Positions 8,716 through 16,736 of a DNA stretch of 64,000 nt are shown here, piece by piece (position 1 is the first letter of the stretch; each line of letters begins with the position of its first letter). The notes below the pieces were generated by a model, which was not told the DNA's origin, made no database searches, and saw only the letters and a list, made by a program, of their open reading frames with translations. Source of the stretch: Nevskia sp035651715 (GTDB lineage Bacteria > Pseudomonadota > Gammaproteobacteria > Nevskiales > Nevskiaceae); assembly GCA_035651715.1 (NCBI GenBank), contig DASRFD010000059.1:10029-74028 (forward strand), in the 5' to 3' direction. A program made the position numbers and the translations under genes.

Positions 8716-9279
8716 CTAGAGGCCCTTGACCGCGTAGATCGCCGGCAGCTGCCGCCAGTATTCCTTGTAGTCCATGCCGCAGCCGAAGACGTAGCGGTCC
8801 GGCAGGCTCAGGCCGACGAATTCGGCGTGCGCGCCCGGCGCCAGGCGGTCATGCTTCTTGTCGGCCAGCACCGCCACCTTGAGGCTGGCGGGCGCGAACT
8901 CCTGCAGGGCCTTGCGCACCGCCACCAGGGTGTGGCCCTCGTCGAGGATGTCGTCGATCACCAGCACGTGCCGGCCTTCCAGGGCCGCATCCGGCTGGCG
9001 CTTCCACAGCAGGCCGCCGCCGGTGGTGGCGCCGCGATAGCGGGTGGCGTGCAGGTAATCGGTTTCGAAGGGGAAGGAGACGCGCTTGAGGATCTCCGCC
9101 GCCGGCACCAGGCCGCCGATCATCACCACCAGCACCAGCGGGTTCCTGCCGGCGTACTCCGCCGTGATGGCGGCGGCGAGGCGGTCATAGGCGGCAGCGA
9201 CCGCCGCCGCGTCCGCCACGCAGTCGGCCTCGCGCATCACCGCCTGCGCGTCGGCGAAATGGGCGCCCGGCGCGGTCAC
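8716..9279 (-). CDS. hpt: Hypoxanthine/guanine phosphoribosyltransferase
   Basis: A 187-residue type I phosphoribosyltransferase that converts hypoxanthine or guanine plus PRPP to the nucleotide. The PRPP-binding signature VLVIDDILDEGHTL lies at about 105-118, preceded by the flexible loop region DYLHATRYRG and followed by ADKKHDR (purine-contact Lys). The start codon is GTG and overlaps the nagZ stop as GTGA (9276-9279), implying translational coupling. The gene could recycle hypoxanthine released by the MTI/MTA phosphorylase encoded 3 kb downstream. Specificity between hypoxanthine and guanine is not decided by the sequence. Confidence 0.92.
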   Translation of the reverse strand: MTAPGAHFADAQAVMREADCVADAAAVAAAYDRLAAAITAEYAGRNPLVLVVMIGGLVPAAEILKRVSFPFETDYLHATRYRGATTGGGLLWKRQPDAALEGRHVLVIDDILDEGHTLVAVRKALQEFAPASLKVAVLADKKHDRLAPGAHAEFVGLSLPDRYVFGCGMDYKEYWRQLPAIYAVKGL

Positions 9280-10232
9280 GCGGCTTCCTTGCGATACAGG
9301 CGCTGCAGCCGCGCCGCGGCCAGCTTGCGCGGCTTCACCGGCAGCCCGCCCAGCAGCTTGATCAGCGACTCGCGGTCGTTGCAGATCGGCAGCATGTCGC
9401 AGCCGGCGTCCAGGGCCAGCAGCGCGCGCTCGACGATCTCGCCGCCGACCTTGGCGCCGGCCATGTTCAGGTCGTCGCAGAACACCGCGCCGTTGTAGCC
9501 CATCTGGGTGCGCAGCACGCCGCGGATCCAGCGCCGCGACAGCGAGGCCGGCTTGTCGTCGACGGCGGTATAGCGGATGTGGGCCATCATCAGCGACTCG
9601 ATGCCGTCATCGATCAGCGCCTTGAACGGCACCAGGTCCTTGGCCTCCAGCTCGGCGTAGCTGCGCCGGTCCACCGGCAGCTCGGTATGGGAGTCGGCGG
9701 CGACGGCGCCGTGGCCCGGGAAATGCTTGCCGGTGGCGGCGAGGCCGGCCTCGTTGAGGCCCTCGCGGAAGGCCCGCGCCAGCTTGACGATGACCTCCGA
9801 ATCCTCGGAGAAGGAGCGGTCGCCGATGATCTGGCTGACGCCGACGTCGCGGTCGAGCACCGGGGCGAAGCACAGGTCGATGCCGTAGGCGGCCAGCTCG
9901 CGGCCCACGGTCAGGCCGTGCAGGCGCGTTTCCTCCAGCGCCTTGGCCGGAGATTCCTGGTGCAGCTTGCCCAGGGTGCCCATGGCGGGGATGCGGGTGA
10001 AGCCGACGCGGAAGCGCTGCACACGCCCGCCCTCGTGGTCCACCGCCAGCAGCAGCCGGTTGCGCTTCAGGCCCAGCAGGTCCCGGCACAGGGCCTTGAG
10101 CTGGTCCGGGTCGCTGTAGTTGCGCGCGAACAGGATCACCCCGCCGACCAGCGGATGGGCCAGGACCTCACGGTCTTCGTCGGTCAGCGTCAGGCCGCCG
10201 ACATCGGCCATCAAGGGCCCGATAGTGCTCAT
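9276..10232 (-). CDS. nagZ: Beta-N-acetylhexosaminidase (cytoplasmic)
   Basis: NagZ, a GH3 enzyme, removes GlcNAc from anhydromuropeptides during peptidoglycan recycling; its products feed AmpR-type beta-lactamase control in many species. The 318-residue product contains LLAVDHEGGRVQR (about 61-73), the GH3 NagZ signature GKHFPGHG at 168-175 with the catalytic histidine of the His-Asp dyad, and the nucleophile region VFCDDLNMAGA. No signal peptide, as expected for a cytosolic enzyme. The ATG at 10232 is chosen because homology begins immediately (MSTIGPLMADVGG); 22 further in-frame codons upstream look non-coding. Confidence 0.95.
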   Translation of the reverse strand: MSTIGPLMADVGGLTLTDEDREVLAHPLVGGVILFARNYSDPDQLKALCRDLLGLKRNRLLLAVDHEGGRVQRFRVGFTRIPAMGTLGKLHQESPAKALEETRLHGLTVGRELAAYGIDLCFAPVLDRDVGVSQIIGDRSFSEDSEVIVKLARAFREGLNEAGLAATGKHFPGHGAVAADSHTELPVDRRSYAELEAKDLVPFKALIDDGIESLMMAHIRYTAVDDKPASLSRRWIRGVLRTQMGYNGAVFCDDLNMAGAKVGGEIVERALLALDAGCDMLPICNDRESLIKLLGGLPVKPRKLAAARLQRLYRKEAA

Positions 10233-10350
10233 AGTCGTCGCGTTGTAACGGAATTCGATGGGACGCCGCGCGGCCCCGCCGTACATGGTCTCACACAATG
10301 GTCGTGCCGATGGTGCACGGGCTCACAAAAACGGCGCGATTTTCTCACGC

Positions 10351-10836
10351 TCAAAGCCGCTCGGCCGCGCTCCACTGCGAATACGGGCGCTTGGCCAGGG
10401 CGTGATTGTAGTAGCGCTGCTCGGCGGTCAGCTCGCGGCCCAGCCAGGACGGCCGCGGAAAGGCCTGGTCCACCGCCTCCAGCTCCACTTCCGCCACCAC
10501 CAGGCCGGCGTTGTCGCCCTCGAACACGTCGATTTCCCAGGTCAGGCCGTCGCGCTCGACATAGTGCCGGGTCTTGAGGATCAGGCCGCTGCACAGGGTG
10601 GCGAGGATTTCCTCGGCCTCCGCCGCCGGGATTTCGTATTCGTATTCCGCCCGCGCCGCGCCGACCACCGCGGCCTTGACGTTGAGCTTGCCGACCGTGC
10701 CTTCGACCCGCACCCGCACCGAGGCGCGGCTGCCGAGCTCGGTCAGGTAGCCGTGGCGCATCGGGATGGAGTGCGACACCTCGCGCCGCCAGTCGTCGCC
10801 GGTGACCAGGTACTTGCGTTCGATTTCCAGTGCCAT
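10351..10836 (-). CDS. CYTH-domain triphosphate tunnel metalloenzyme
   Basis: A 161-residue single-domain CYTH protein with the signature ExExK as EIERKYLV at residues 4-11, followed by paired basic and acidic strands (RVRVEGT, KLNVKAAV, EYEYEIP, WEIDVFEGDN, EVELEAVDQ) that line the tunnel. Members of this short class, such as the Nitrosomonas enzyme, hydrolyse inorganic tripolyphosphate; others use thiamine triphosphate or make cAMP. Tripolyphosphatase is most likely, but the substrate is not proven. The gene is 10 bp downstream of rlmD on the same strand. Confidence 0.9.
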   Translation of the reverse strand: MALEIERKYLVTGDDWRREVSHSIPMRHGYLTELGSRASVRVRVEGTVGKLNVKAAVVGAARAEYEYEIPAAEAEEILATLCSGLILKTRHYVERDGLTWEIDVFEGDNAGLVVAEVELEAVDQAFPRPSWLGRELTAEQRYYNHALAKRPYSQWSAAERL

Positions 10837-10846
10837 AAGTCCTGCC

Positions 10847-12166
10847 CTAAAGCTCGAATAGCGCCATCGACTCGACGTGCGCGGTGTGCGGGAACATGTC
10901 CATGACCCCGGCGCGGCGCAGATGATAGCCGTGTTCCCTGACCAGGATGCCGGCGTCGCGCGCCAGGGTGCCGGGATGGCAGGAGACGTAGACGATGCGC
11001 TTGGGCCCGGTCCGCGCCAGCAGCGGCAGCACCTCGCGCGCGCCGGAGCGCGGCGGGTCGAGCAGGGCCAGGTCGTAACCGCCCTGCAGCCACGGCGCAT
11101 GCGCCTCCGGCTGGAACAGGTCGGAGCGGAAATAGCGCGCCTCCAGGCCGTTGCGGCGCAGGTTGGCGCGGCCGTGCTCGACCAGGGCCGCCTCGCCCTC
11201 CACGGCGGTGACACTGGCCCCGCTTCTGGCGAGCGGCGCGGTGAAGTTGCCCAGGCCGGCGAACAGCTCCAGCACCGCGTCGCCCGGCCGGGGCGCCAGC
11301 CAGTCGAGCGCCTGGCGCACCATCGCCTGGGCCACCGGGCCGTTGATCTGCACGAAGTCGTTGGGCGCGAACTCCAGCTCCAGCGCGCCGCCGTCCGGCG
11401 AGTACCTTAAAGTACGTGATTCCCCCAGCGGCGCGATGGAATCCGGGCCGCCGCGCTGGAGGTACAGGTCCAGGTCATGCGCGGCGCCGAAGGCCAGCAG
11501 CGCCGCGCGGTCGCCGGCCGAAGGCTCCTCCAGCAGGCGCAGCACCAGCGCGCCGTGGCCGGCGCAGGCCACCTCGATCTGCGGCAGCTTGCCCGCCACC
11601 GACAGGCCGCCGATCAGCGCGCCGAGGTCGCGCAGGCGCTGTCCCACGCGCGGATCGAGCACCGCGCAGGATTCGATCGCCGCCAGCAGCGGCGACTCGC
11701 GCTCGCGGAAGCCGACCAGCACCCCGCCCTTCTTCGGCACCAGCTTGACGCCGAGGCGGGCGCGGCGGCGGTAGCCCCAGACCGGCCCGGTCAGCGGCGC
11801 GGCCAGCTGTTCGGCCCGCACCCCGCCGATGCGCTGCAGCGCGTCGACCAGCTGCTTCTGCTTGAACAGCACCTGCTGCTCGGCGGACAGGTGCTGCAGC
11901 GAGCAGCCGCCGCAGACGCCGAAGTGGGCGCAGCCGGGCTCGACCCGATGCGGCGAGGCCTGCTCGACGGCGGTGACCACGCCCTCGTCGACGTCGCGGC
12001 TGACGCGGCTGAGCTTGTAGCGCACCCGCTCGCCGGGCAGCGCGTCCGCGATGAAGGTCGCCTTGCCGTTGACGCGCGCGACGCCGCGGCCGTCCTGGGC
12101 CAGGTCGACGATCTCGGCGCTGAATTCTTCCGCCGGCACCGGCCGGCGGCGCATCCGGCCACCCAT
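10847..12166 (-). CDS. rlmD: 23S rRNA (uracil-1939-C5)-methyltransferase
   Basis: RlmD methylates U1939 of 23S rRNA using S-adenosylmethionine. The 439-residue product has an N-terminal TRAM-like beta domain (about 10-60), the Fe-S cysteine motif CAHFGVCGGCSLQHL (about 75-90), the SAM-binding ELFAGLGNFT, the catalytic base region DLALLDPPRSG and the nucleophile cysteine in IVYVSCHPGTLARD. Start at 12166 gives a one-base overlap with the exonuclease stop (TGATG); a second ATG four codons later (12154) is possible. It belongs to a run of closely packed genes from cysM downwards. Confidence 0.95.
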   Translation of the reverse strand: MGGRMRRRPVPAEEFSAEIVDLAQDGRGVARVNGKATFIADALPGERVRYKLSRVSRDVDEGVVTAVEQASPHRVEPGCAHFGVCGGCSLQHLSAEQQVLFKQKQLVDALQRIGGVRAEQLAAPLTGPVWGYRRRARLGVKLVPKKGGVLVGFRERESPLLAAIESCAVLDPRVGQRLRDLGALIGGLSVAGKLPQIEVACAGHGALVLRLLEEPSAGDRAALLAFGAAHDLDLYLQRGGPDSIAPLGESRTLRYSPDGGALELEFAPNDFVQINGPVAQAMVRQALDWLAPRPGDAVLELFAGLGNFTAPLARSGASVTAVEGEAALVEHGRANLRRNGLEARYFRSDLFQPEAHAPWLQGGYDLALLDPPRSGAREVLPLLARTGPKRIVYVSCHPGTLARDAGILVREHGYHLRRAGVMDMFPHTAHVESMALFEL

Positions 12167-12951
12167 CAGGCAGGACCCCAGGCGGCGAGGAACTCGGCCC
12201 AGTGCGGCGCGCTGCTGGCGGCGAGGAACTCGCGCGCCTTCTGCACCTCCTGCGCGTGCTCGGCCGTGGACAGCAGGCCGCGCAGCAGCTGGAAGCGCAG
12301 GTAGACCAGGTAGGTGTTGAGCACGTCGGTCTCGCAGTAGGCGCGGATCTCGCCGATCCGGCCCTGGCGATAGGCCTCCGCCACCTTGGAGCCGTCCATG
12401 CCCAGCTTGCCGGGAAAACCCAGCAGCAGCGCGATCTCGTGCAGCGGCGCGTAGGCGCGGGCCTGGTACAGCGCCAGCACGTCCATCAGGTCGGTATGGC
12501 GGAACTGGTAGCGGCTGATGTAGTTGTCCCACTTCGATTCGCGGTCGAAGTGGCCGGTGTCCCAGTAGCGCGGCGTGCTGAGGCTATGGATCAGGGCGCG
12601 GTAGTGCAGCACCGGCAGGTCGAAGCCCGAACCGTTCCAGGACACCAGCGTCGGCCGGTACTTCTCGACGCCGTCGAAGAAGCGCCGGATCAGCTCGGCT
12701 TCCTGGGCCTCGGGCTCGCCCAGCGACCAGACGCGGAAATCGTCGCCGGCGCGCAGGCAGCAGGAGATGGCCACCACCCGGTGCAGGTGCTGCGGCTGGA
12801 AATCGGTGCCCTTTTCGGCCAGCCGCTGCGCCGCCATGGCCTGCGCCGCGGCCTCGTCGTCGAGACCGGCGAAGCCGTGGATGCGGCGCCCGCCTTCGAG
12901 GTCGGGAATCGTCTCGATGTCGAAGACGAGGATCGGTTCGCGGATCGGCAC
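12166..12951 (-). CDS. Predicted 3'-5' exonuclease (DnaQ/PolB-like fold)
   Basis: A 261-residue DEDDy-type nuclease related to the proofreading domain of family B DNA polymerases but free-standing. The three exonuclease blocks are visible: VFDIETIPD near residue 13 (Exo I DxE), SWNGSGFDLPVL (Exo II), and the Exo III region around YCETDVLNTYLVYLR. Physiological role is unknown; it may act in DNA or RNA 3'-end trimming. No ATG fits the N-terminus; a GTG at 12951, 8 nt after the cysM stop, is the best start. The neighbouring rlmD overlaps its stop by one base. Confidence 0.85.
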   Translation of the reverse strand: MPIREPILVFDIETIPDLEGGRRIHGFAGLDDEAAAQAMAAQRLAEKGTDFQPQHLHRVVAISCCLRAGDDFRVWSLGEPEAQEAELIRRFFDGVEKYRPTLVSWNGSGFDLPVLHYRALIHSLSTPRYWDTGHFDRESKWDNYISRYQFRHTDLMDVLALYQARAYAPLHEIALLLGFPGKLGMDGSKVAEAYRQGRIGEIRAYCETDVLNTYLVYLRFQLLRGLLSTAEHAQEVQKAREFLAASSAPHWAEFLAAWGPA

Positions 12952-12959
12952 TGAGGTAA

Positions 12960-13850
12960 TCAGTCCGGATACACGCCGGTGGAAATGTAGCGGTCGCCGC
13001 GGTCGCAGACGATCGCCGCCACCGTCGCGCCCCGCACCTGCCGGCACACCTGCAGCGCCGCCCACACCGAACCGCCGGAAGACGGGCCGGCGAACACGCC
13101 TTCCTTCGAGGCGAGCAGGCGCATGGTGTCCTCGGCGTCACGCGCGCTGACCTCGATGACGCGGTCGACCCGCTGCGCATCGAAGATCTTCGGCAGGTAG
13201 GCTTCCGGCCACTTGCGGATGCCGGGGATCGAGGAGTCGCCGTCGGGCTGCACGCCGAACACCTGGACCGCCGGATTCTGCTCCTTGAAGAAGCGCGAGC
13301 AGCCCATGATGGTGCCGGTGGTGCCCATGGTGGCGACGAAGTGGGTCAGCTGGCCGCCGGTATCGCGCCAGATTTCCGGCGCGGTGCCCTCGTAGTGGGC
13401 CCGGGGATTGTCCGGGTTGGCGAACTGGTTGAGCACTCGCCCCTTGCCCTGCTGCTGCATCTCGTCGGCCAGGTCGCGGGCGTATTCCATGCCCTGCGAC
13501 TGGCTCACCAGCACGATCTCTGCGCCGAACGCCTTCATCACGGCGCGGCGCTCGGCGCTCATGTGCTCCGGCATGATCAGCACCATCCGGTAGCCCTTGA
13601 TCGCCGCCGCCATCGCCAGGGCGATGCCGGTGTTGCCGGAGGTGGCTTCGATCAGGGTGTCGCCGGGCTTGATCTCGCCCCGCTCCTCGGCGCGGCGGAT
13701 CATCGAATACGCCGGGCGGTCCTTGACCGAGCCGGCGGGATTGTTGCCTTCCAGCTTGAGAAAGAGGCGGTTGTCGCCGATGCCGGGCAGGCGCGTGACC
13801 TGCACCAGCGGGGTATTGCCAATGGTGCCGGCGATGGTGGTGATGGCCAT
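12960..13850 (-). CDS. cysM: Cysteine synthase B
   Basis: CysM, a PLP enzyme, makes cysteine (or S-sulfocysteine from thiosulfate) from O-acetylserine. The 296 residues contain the PLP lysine in NNPAGSVKDRPA (about residue 43), the substrate loop EATSGNTGIALA, the phosphate-binding MGTTGTIMG and the C-terminal AGPSSGGS. NTPLVQV and the arginine at the position typical of CysM rather than CysK (MPEHMSAERRAVMKAFGAE) support the assignment. Length is normal. It is the first gene of the tight cysM-exonuclease-rlmD-CYTH run. Confidence 0.93.
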   Translation of the reverse strand: MAITTIAGTIGNTPLVQVTRLPGIGDNRLFLKLEGNNPAGSVKDRPAYSMIRRAEERGEIKPGDTLIEATSGNTGIALAMAAAIKGYRMVLIMPEHMSAERRAVMKAFGAEIVLVSQSQGMEYARDLADEMQQQGKGRVLNQFANPDNPRAHYEGTAPEIWRDTGGQLTHFVATMGTTGTIMGCSRFFKEQNPAVQVFGVQPDGDSSIPGIRKWPEAYLPKIFDAQRVDRVIEVSARDAEDTMRLLASKEGVFAGPSSGGSVWAALQVCRQVRGATVAAIVCDRGDRYISTGVYPD

Positions 13851-14025
13851 GGGGCCTATTTTACCGACCTTTTGCAGCCGAGGCGGCTCGGGTCAAAGCG
13901 CGCGGGACCGCCAGGGAAGGCGAGCAGCCGCCGCGCCCGCAGGCGCCAGGGCCGCCCGCTTTTGTCGGACTGCTTTTCGCCGTGTTGTCGGCTGCCCAGC
14001 GTCTTGCCCACGCGCTTTTGCCGCG
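13851..14025. other. Intergenic region between pdxJ and cysM
   Basis: This 175-bp gap separates the end of pdxJ from the start of cysM, both on the minus strand. It is GC-rich and contains several short GC stems but no clear T-tract terminator and no open frame with recognisable content. It presumably holds the cysM promoter, but no convincing -35/-10 pair was found. Confidence 0.4.
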
Positions 14026-14784
14026 CTACGCCCCGCCGGCCAGTCCGTAACGCGCCTCGGCCATCGCCCGGCGCATTTCGGCCACCGCCGCCGGCAGGCC
14101 GACGAACACGGCGCGGCCGATGATGGCGTGGCCGATGTTCAGCTCGACGATTTGCGGAATGGCGGCGATGGGCGCCACGTTGTCCAGGTTGAGGCCGTGG
14201 CCGGCGTGGACTTCCAGCCCGGCGGCATGGGCCTCGCAGGCGAAGGCGGCGATCTTGTCCAACTCCGCGGTCTGCGCGCCGGCCGTCAGCGCGTCGGCGT
14301 AGCCGCCGGTGTGGATCTCGATGTGCGGCGCGCCGCAGGCCAGCGTGGCGCGCAGCTGCTGCGGCTCGGCGTCGATGAACAGCGACACCTGGATGCCGGC
14401 CGCGGCCAGCCGCACACAGGCGGCGGCCACCTCGCGCTGCTGGCCGGCCACGTCCAGTCCGCCTTCGGTGGTGCGCTCCTGGCGCCGCTCCGGCACCAGG
14501 CAGGCATATTGCGGACGCAGGCGGCAGGCGAATTCCACCATTTCCGGCGTCACCGCCATCTCCAGGTTCACCGGCACCGGGCAGCGCGGCAGCAGCCGCT
14601 CGACATCCTCGTCCTGGATGTGGCGGCGGTCTTCACGCAGGTGCAGGGTGATGCTGTCGGCCCCCGCCGCGGCGGACAGCAGGGCGGCCTCCACCGGGTC
14701 CGGGTATGGCGTGCCGCGGGCCTGGCGCAGGGTGGCGCAGTGATCGATGTTCACGCCGAGGCGGATCGGAGTCGGTCGGGTCAT
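14026..14784 (-). CDS. pdxJ: Pyridoxine 5'-phosphate synthase
   Basis: PdxJ condenses 3-amino-1-hydroxyacetone phosphate with deoxyxylulose 5-phosphate to pyridoxine 5'-phosphate. The 252-residue TIM barrel shows LGVNIDHCATLRQARGT at the N-terminus, ITLHLREDRRHIQDEDV, NLEMAVT and the C-terminal ELNIGHAIIGRAVFVGL. recO-pdxJ is a conserved neighbour pair, but here a 267-bp inverted-repeat element lies between them and ends 5 nt before the pdxJ ATG, so any native ribosome-binding site in the recO 3' end has been displaced. How pdxJ is now translated is unclear; the new upstream sequence shows no good Shine-Dalgarno. Confidence 0.96.
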   Translation of the reverse strand: MTRPTPIRLGVNIDHCATLRQARGTPYPDPVEAALLSAAAGADSITLHLREDRRHIQDEDVERLLPRCPVPVNLEMAVTPEMVEFACRLRPQYACLVPERRQERTTEGGLDVAGQQREVAAACVRLAAAGIQVSLFIDAEPQQLRATLACGAPHIEIHTGGYADALTAGAQTAELDKIAAFACEAHAAGLEVHAGHGLNLDNVAPIAAIPQIVELNIGHAIIGRAVFVGLPAAVAEMRRAMAEARYGLAGGA

Positions 14785-14790
14785 GGACTA

Positions 14791-15057
14791 GGGCCTGTTC
14801 ATGCTATTTCGATCGCGGCGTTGCCGCCGGATTTGCATCCAGGCAAGGCGCGAGGAGCGTGGCGTACTGAAGGTACACCAGCGACGAGCAACGCCGCATG
14901 GATGCAAATCCGGGCGCAGCCCTCCGGGAAGGGGTGTGTTTTGGCGCGCTGCCACGTTGCTCCCTCCTTGTGTACATCCAGTACACCGCTTCGGTCGCGC
15001 CCTGCACTGCGCCCAAACAGACCCCTTCGCTGCGATCGATCTAGCATGAACAGGCCC
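14791..15057. mobile_element. MITE-like inverted-repeat element between recO and pdxJ
   Basis: A 267-bp non-coding element with perfect 16-bp terminal inverted repeats, GGGCCTGTTCATGCTA at 14791-14806 and its complement at 15042-15057; looser similarity continues inward to about 33 bp. TA dinucleotides flank both ends (14789-14790, 15058-15059). Internally it is two hairpins: arms 14827-14841/14899-14913 (15 bp, perfect) and 14928-14946/15010-15028 (17 of 19), each enclosing a small GTAC...GTAC stem (14864-14877; 14970-14986). A rival stem pairs 14815-14824 with 14888-14897. No transposase is encoded. Removing the element and one TA restores GATTAGTCCATG, that is the recO stop codon 3 nt from the pdxJ start, which strongly supports a real insertion. 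Confidence 0.85.
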
Positions 15058-15758
15058 TAATCGGAGGCTCCCAGTTCTCTCAGCTGGCGCAGCAGGCGCG
15101 GCGTTTCCAGTTCGCGGCCGCCGAGCTGGCGCTGCAGGGCGGCGCGCAACAGTTTACGCGCGTCGCGCAGGGCTTCGCGCGTGTCCAGGCGCTCGTCGCG
15201 CAGGGCCAGCAGGCTGGCGGCGGGATAGCTGTCGGCCTCGTCCGCCGCCGCCGGGGCCGCACCGCGCTCGGGGTCGAAGCGGTAGCGCCGTTGCGGCTCC
15301 AGCGCGTCCGGCAGCGGCAGCCCGTAGCCGATCTCGCCCAGCAGCCGCTTTTCAAAAATGCGCAGCGCCGCCTCGGCGTCCTCGCCCGGCAGCCGCGCCA
15401 GCGCGCGGCCGTAGTCGTGGTACAGCACCGGGTGGGCGTCGTGGCGCCCGGTCAGGCGCAGCAGCAGCTCGTTGAGATACCAGCCGTGGAAGACCCGCTC
15501 GCCGGCCAGTTCCACCGCCGGCGCCACCGCCTCCGCGGCGACCAGGGTGCCGAGCTCACCCGCCTCGTGCCACGACAACAGCAGCGGCGTGAACAGCTGC
15601 AGGATGCCGCGCAGCTTCGAGCGCGGCCCGCGCGCGCCGCGCGCCACCAGGCCGACGCGGCCGTGCTGCAGGGTGAACAGCTCCAGCAGCAGGCTGGTTT
15701 CGCGGTACGGGCGCTGGGTCAACAGCCAGGCCGGCTCGAACTCGATGCGCTGGCGCAT
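15057..15758 (-). CDS. recO: DNA repair protein RecO
   Basis: RecO loads RecA on SSB-coated single-stranded DNA together with RecR. The 233-residue product begins with the OB-fold region (RIEFEPAWLLTQRPYRETSLLLELFTLQHGRVGLVARGARG, about 3-45) followed by the helical domain. No zinc-binding cysteines are seen, as in enterobacterial RecO. The stop TAG uses the TA at the border of the inserted element, but reconstruction shows the same TAG before insertion, so the C-terminus is not truncated. The gene follows era after 93 bp on the same strand. Confidence 0.95.
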   Translation of the reverse strand: MRQRIEFEPAWLLTQRPYRETSLLLELFTLQHGRVGLVARGARGPRSKLRGILQLFTPLLLSWHEAGELGTLVAAEAVAPAVELAGERVFHGWYLNELLLRLTGRHDAHPVLYHDYGRALARLPGEDAEAALRIFEKRLLGEIGYGLPLPDALEPQRRYRFDPERGAAPAAADEADSYPAASLLALRDERLDTREALRDARKLLRAALQRQLGGRELETPRLLRQLRELGASD

Positions 15759-15851
15759 AAAAGCGGCTGTCAGCTCCTCGTGTCAGTTCCGGTTCACCTG
15801 CGGCAAGCGGCCGGCGCTCCGTCCTGCTGAACCATTCGACAACAGCGGGCC

Positions 15852-16736
15852 CTAGTTGTCGCGGTAGCCGAAGCGCTTGAGGGCCTGCGGGTCGTCGGTC
15901 CAGTTTTCCTTGACCTTGACCCACAGCTTCAGCACCACCTTGGCCCCGGTCATGTACTCCAGCTCGCGGCGCGCGGCGCTGCCGACCCGCTTGAGCATCA
16001 CGCCGTCCTCGCCGATGACGATCTTCTTCTGGTTGTCGCGCTCGACCCAGATCACCGCCGAGGTGCGGATCACCGTGCCGGAATGCTCCAGGCTTTCGGT
16101 TTCCACGGTCAGCGCATACGGCAGCTCCTGCGCCAGGGCGCGCATCAGCTTCTCGCGCACCAGCTCGGATACGGTGAAACCCAGATCGTGGCTGACGATC
16201 TGCCCTTCCGGGTACAGCGGCGGCCCTTCCGGCATGCGCGGGAACAGCTCGCGCACCAGCGAGTCGAGGTTGTCGCCGGACTTGGCCGAGAGCGGCACGA
16301 TGAAGGCATAGGCGTGCATCGCCGACAGCTTCTCCAGTTCCGGCAACAGGCCCGATTTGTCTGACAGCCGGTCGACCTTGTTGACGATCAGCCCCACCGG
16401 CGCGCGCCCCTGCTTGAGCTTGTCCAGCACCGCCTGGTCCTCGTCGGTCCAGCGGCCGGCTTCGACCACGAACAGCGCCAGGTCGACGTCGTGCAGCGCG
16501 CCGCTGGCCGCCTCGTTCATGTAGCGGTTCAGCGCCCGCGGCGCCTTGCGGTGCAAGCCGGGCGTGTCGACGAACACCACCTGGCCCTGCGGCCGATGCA
16601 GCACGCCCTGGATGCGGTGCCGCGTGGTCTGCGGCTTGGGCGCGACAATGCTGACCTTGCGCCCGACCAGGGCGTTGAGCAGCGAGGACTTGCCGACATT
16701 GGGCCGGCCGACGATGGCGACGATGCCGCTACGCAT
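15852..16736 (-). CDS. era: Ribosome-assembly GTPase Era
   Basis: Era binds the 3' end of 16S rRNA and acts in 30S assembly. The 294-residue product has G1 GRPNVGKSSLLN (about 10-21), G3 DTPGLH, G4 NKVD and a C-terminal KH domain ending with the GEDGVMLKRVG...KVVLKLWVKVKENW block. Start at 16736 (MRSGIVAIVGRPN) overlaps the end of rnc by 8 nt, the usual rnc-era coupling. An inverted repeat (arms near 15838-15844 and 15856-15862) spans its stop codon, but it has no T-tract. Confidence 0.97.
   Translation of the reverse strand: MRSGIVAIVGRPNVGKSSLLNALVGRKVSIVAPKPQTTRHRIQGVLHRPQGQVVFVDTPGLHRKAPRALNRYMNEAASGALHDVDLALFVVEAGRWTDEDQAVLDKLKQGRAPVGLIVNKVDRLSDKSGLLPELEKLSAMHAYAFIVPLSAKSGDNLDSLVRELFPRMPEGPPLYPEGQIVSHDLGFTVSELVREKLMRALAQELPYALTVETESLEHSGTVIRTSAVIWVERDNQKKIVIGEDGVMLKRVGSAARRELEYMTGAKVVLKLWVKVKENWTDDPQALKRFGYRDN

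Noticed and set aside
10233..10350. Possible small gene between nagZ and the CYTH gene
   Set aside because: The only open frame is the N-terminal extension of nagZ, without ribosome site or homology.
14799..15049. 82-codon open frames on both strands inside the recO-pdxJ element
   Set aside because: They are mirror-like because the element is palindromic; no ribosome site and no similarity to a transposase.
15838..15862. Inverted repeat across the era stop codon as a terminator
   Set aside because: No T-run follows and era-recO are expected to be co-transcribed; possibly chance in GC-rich sequence.
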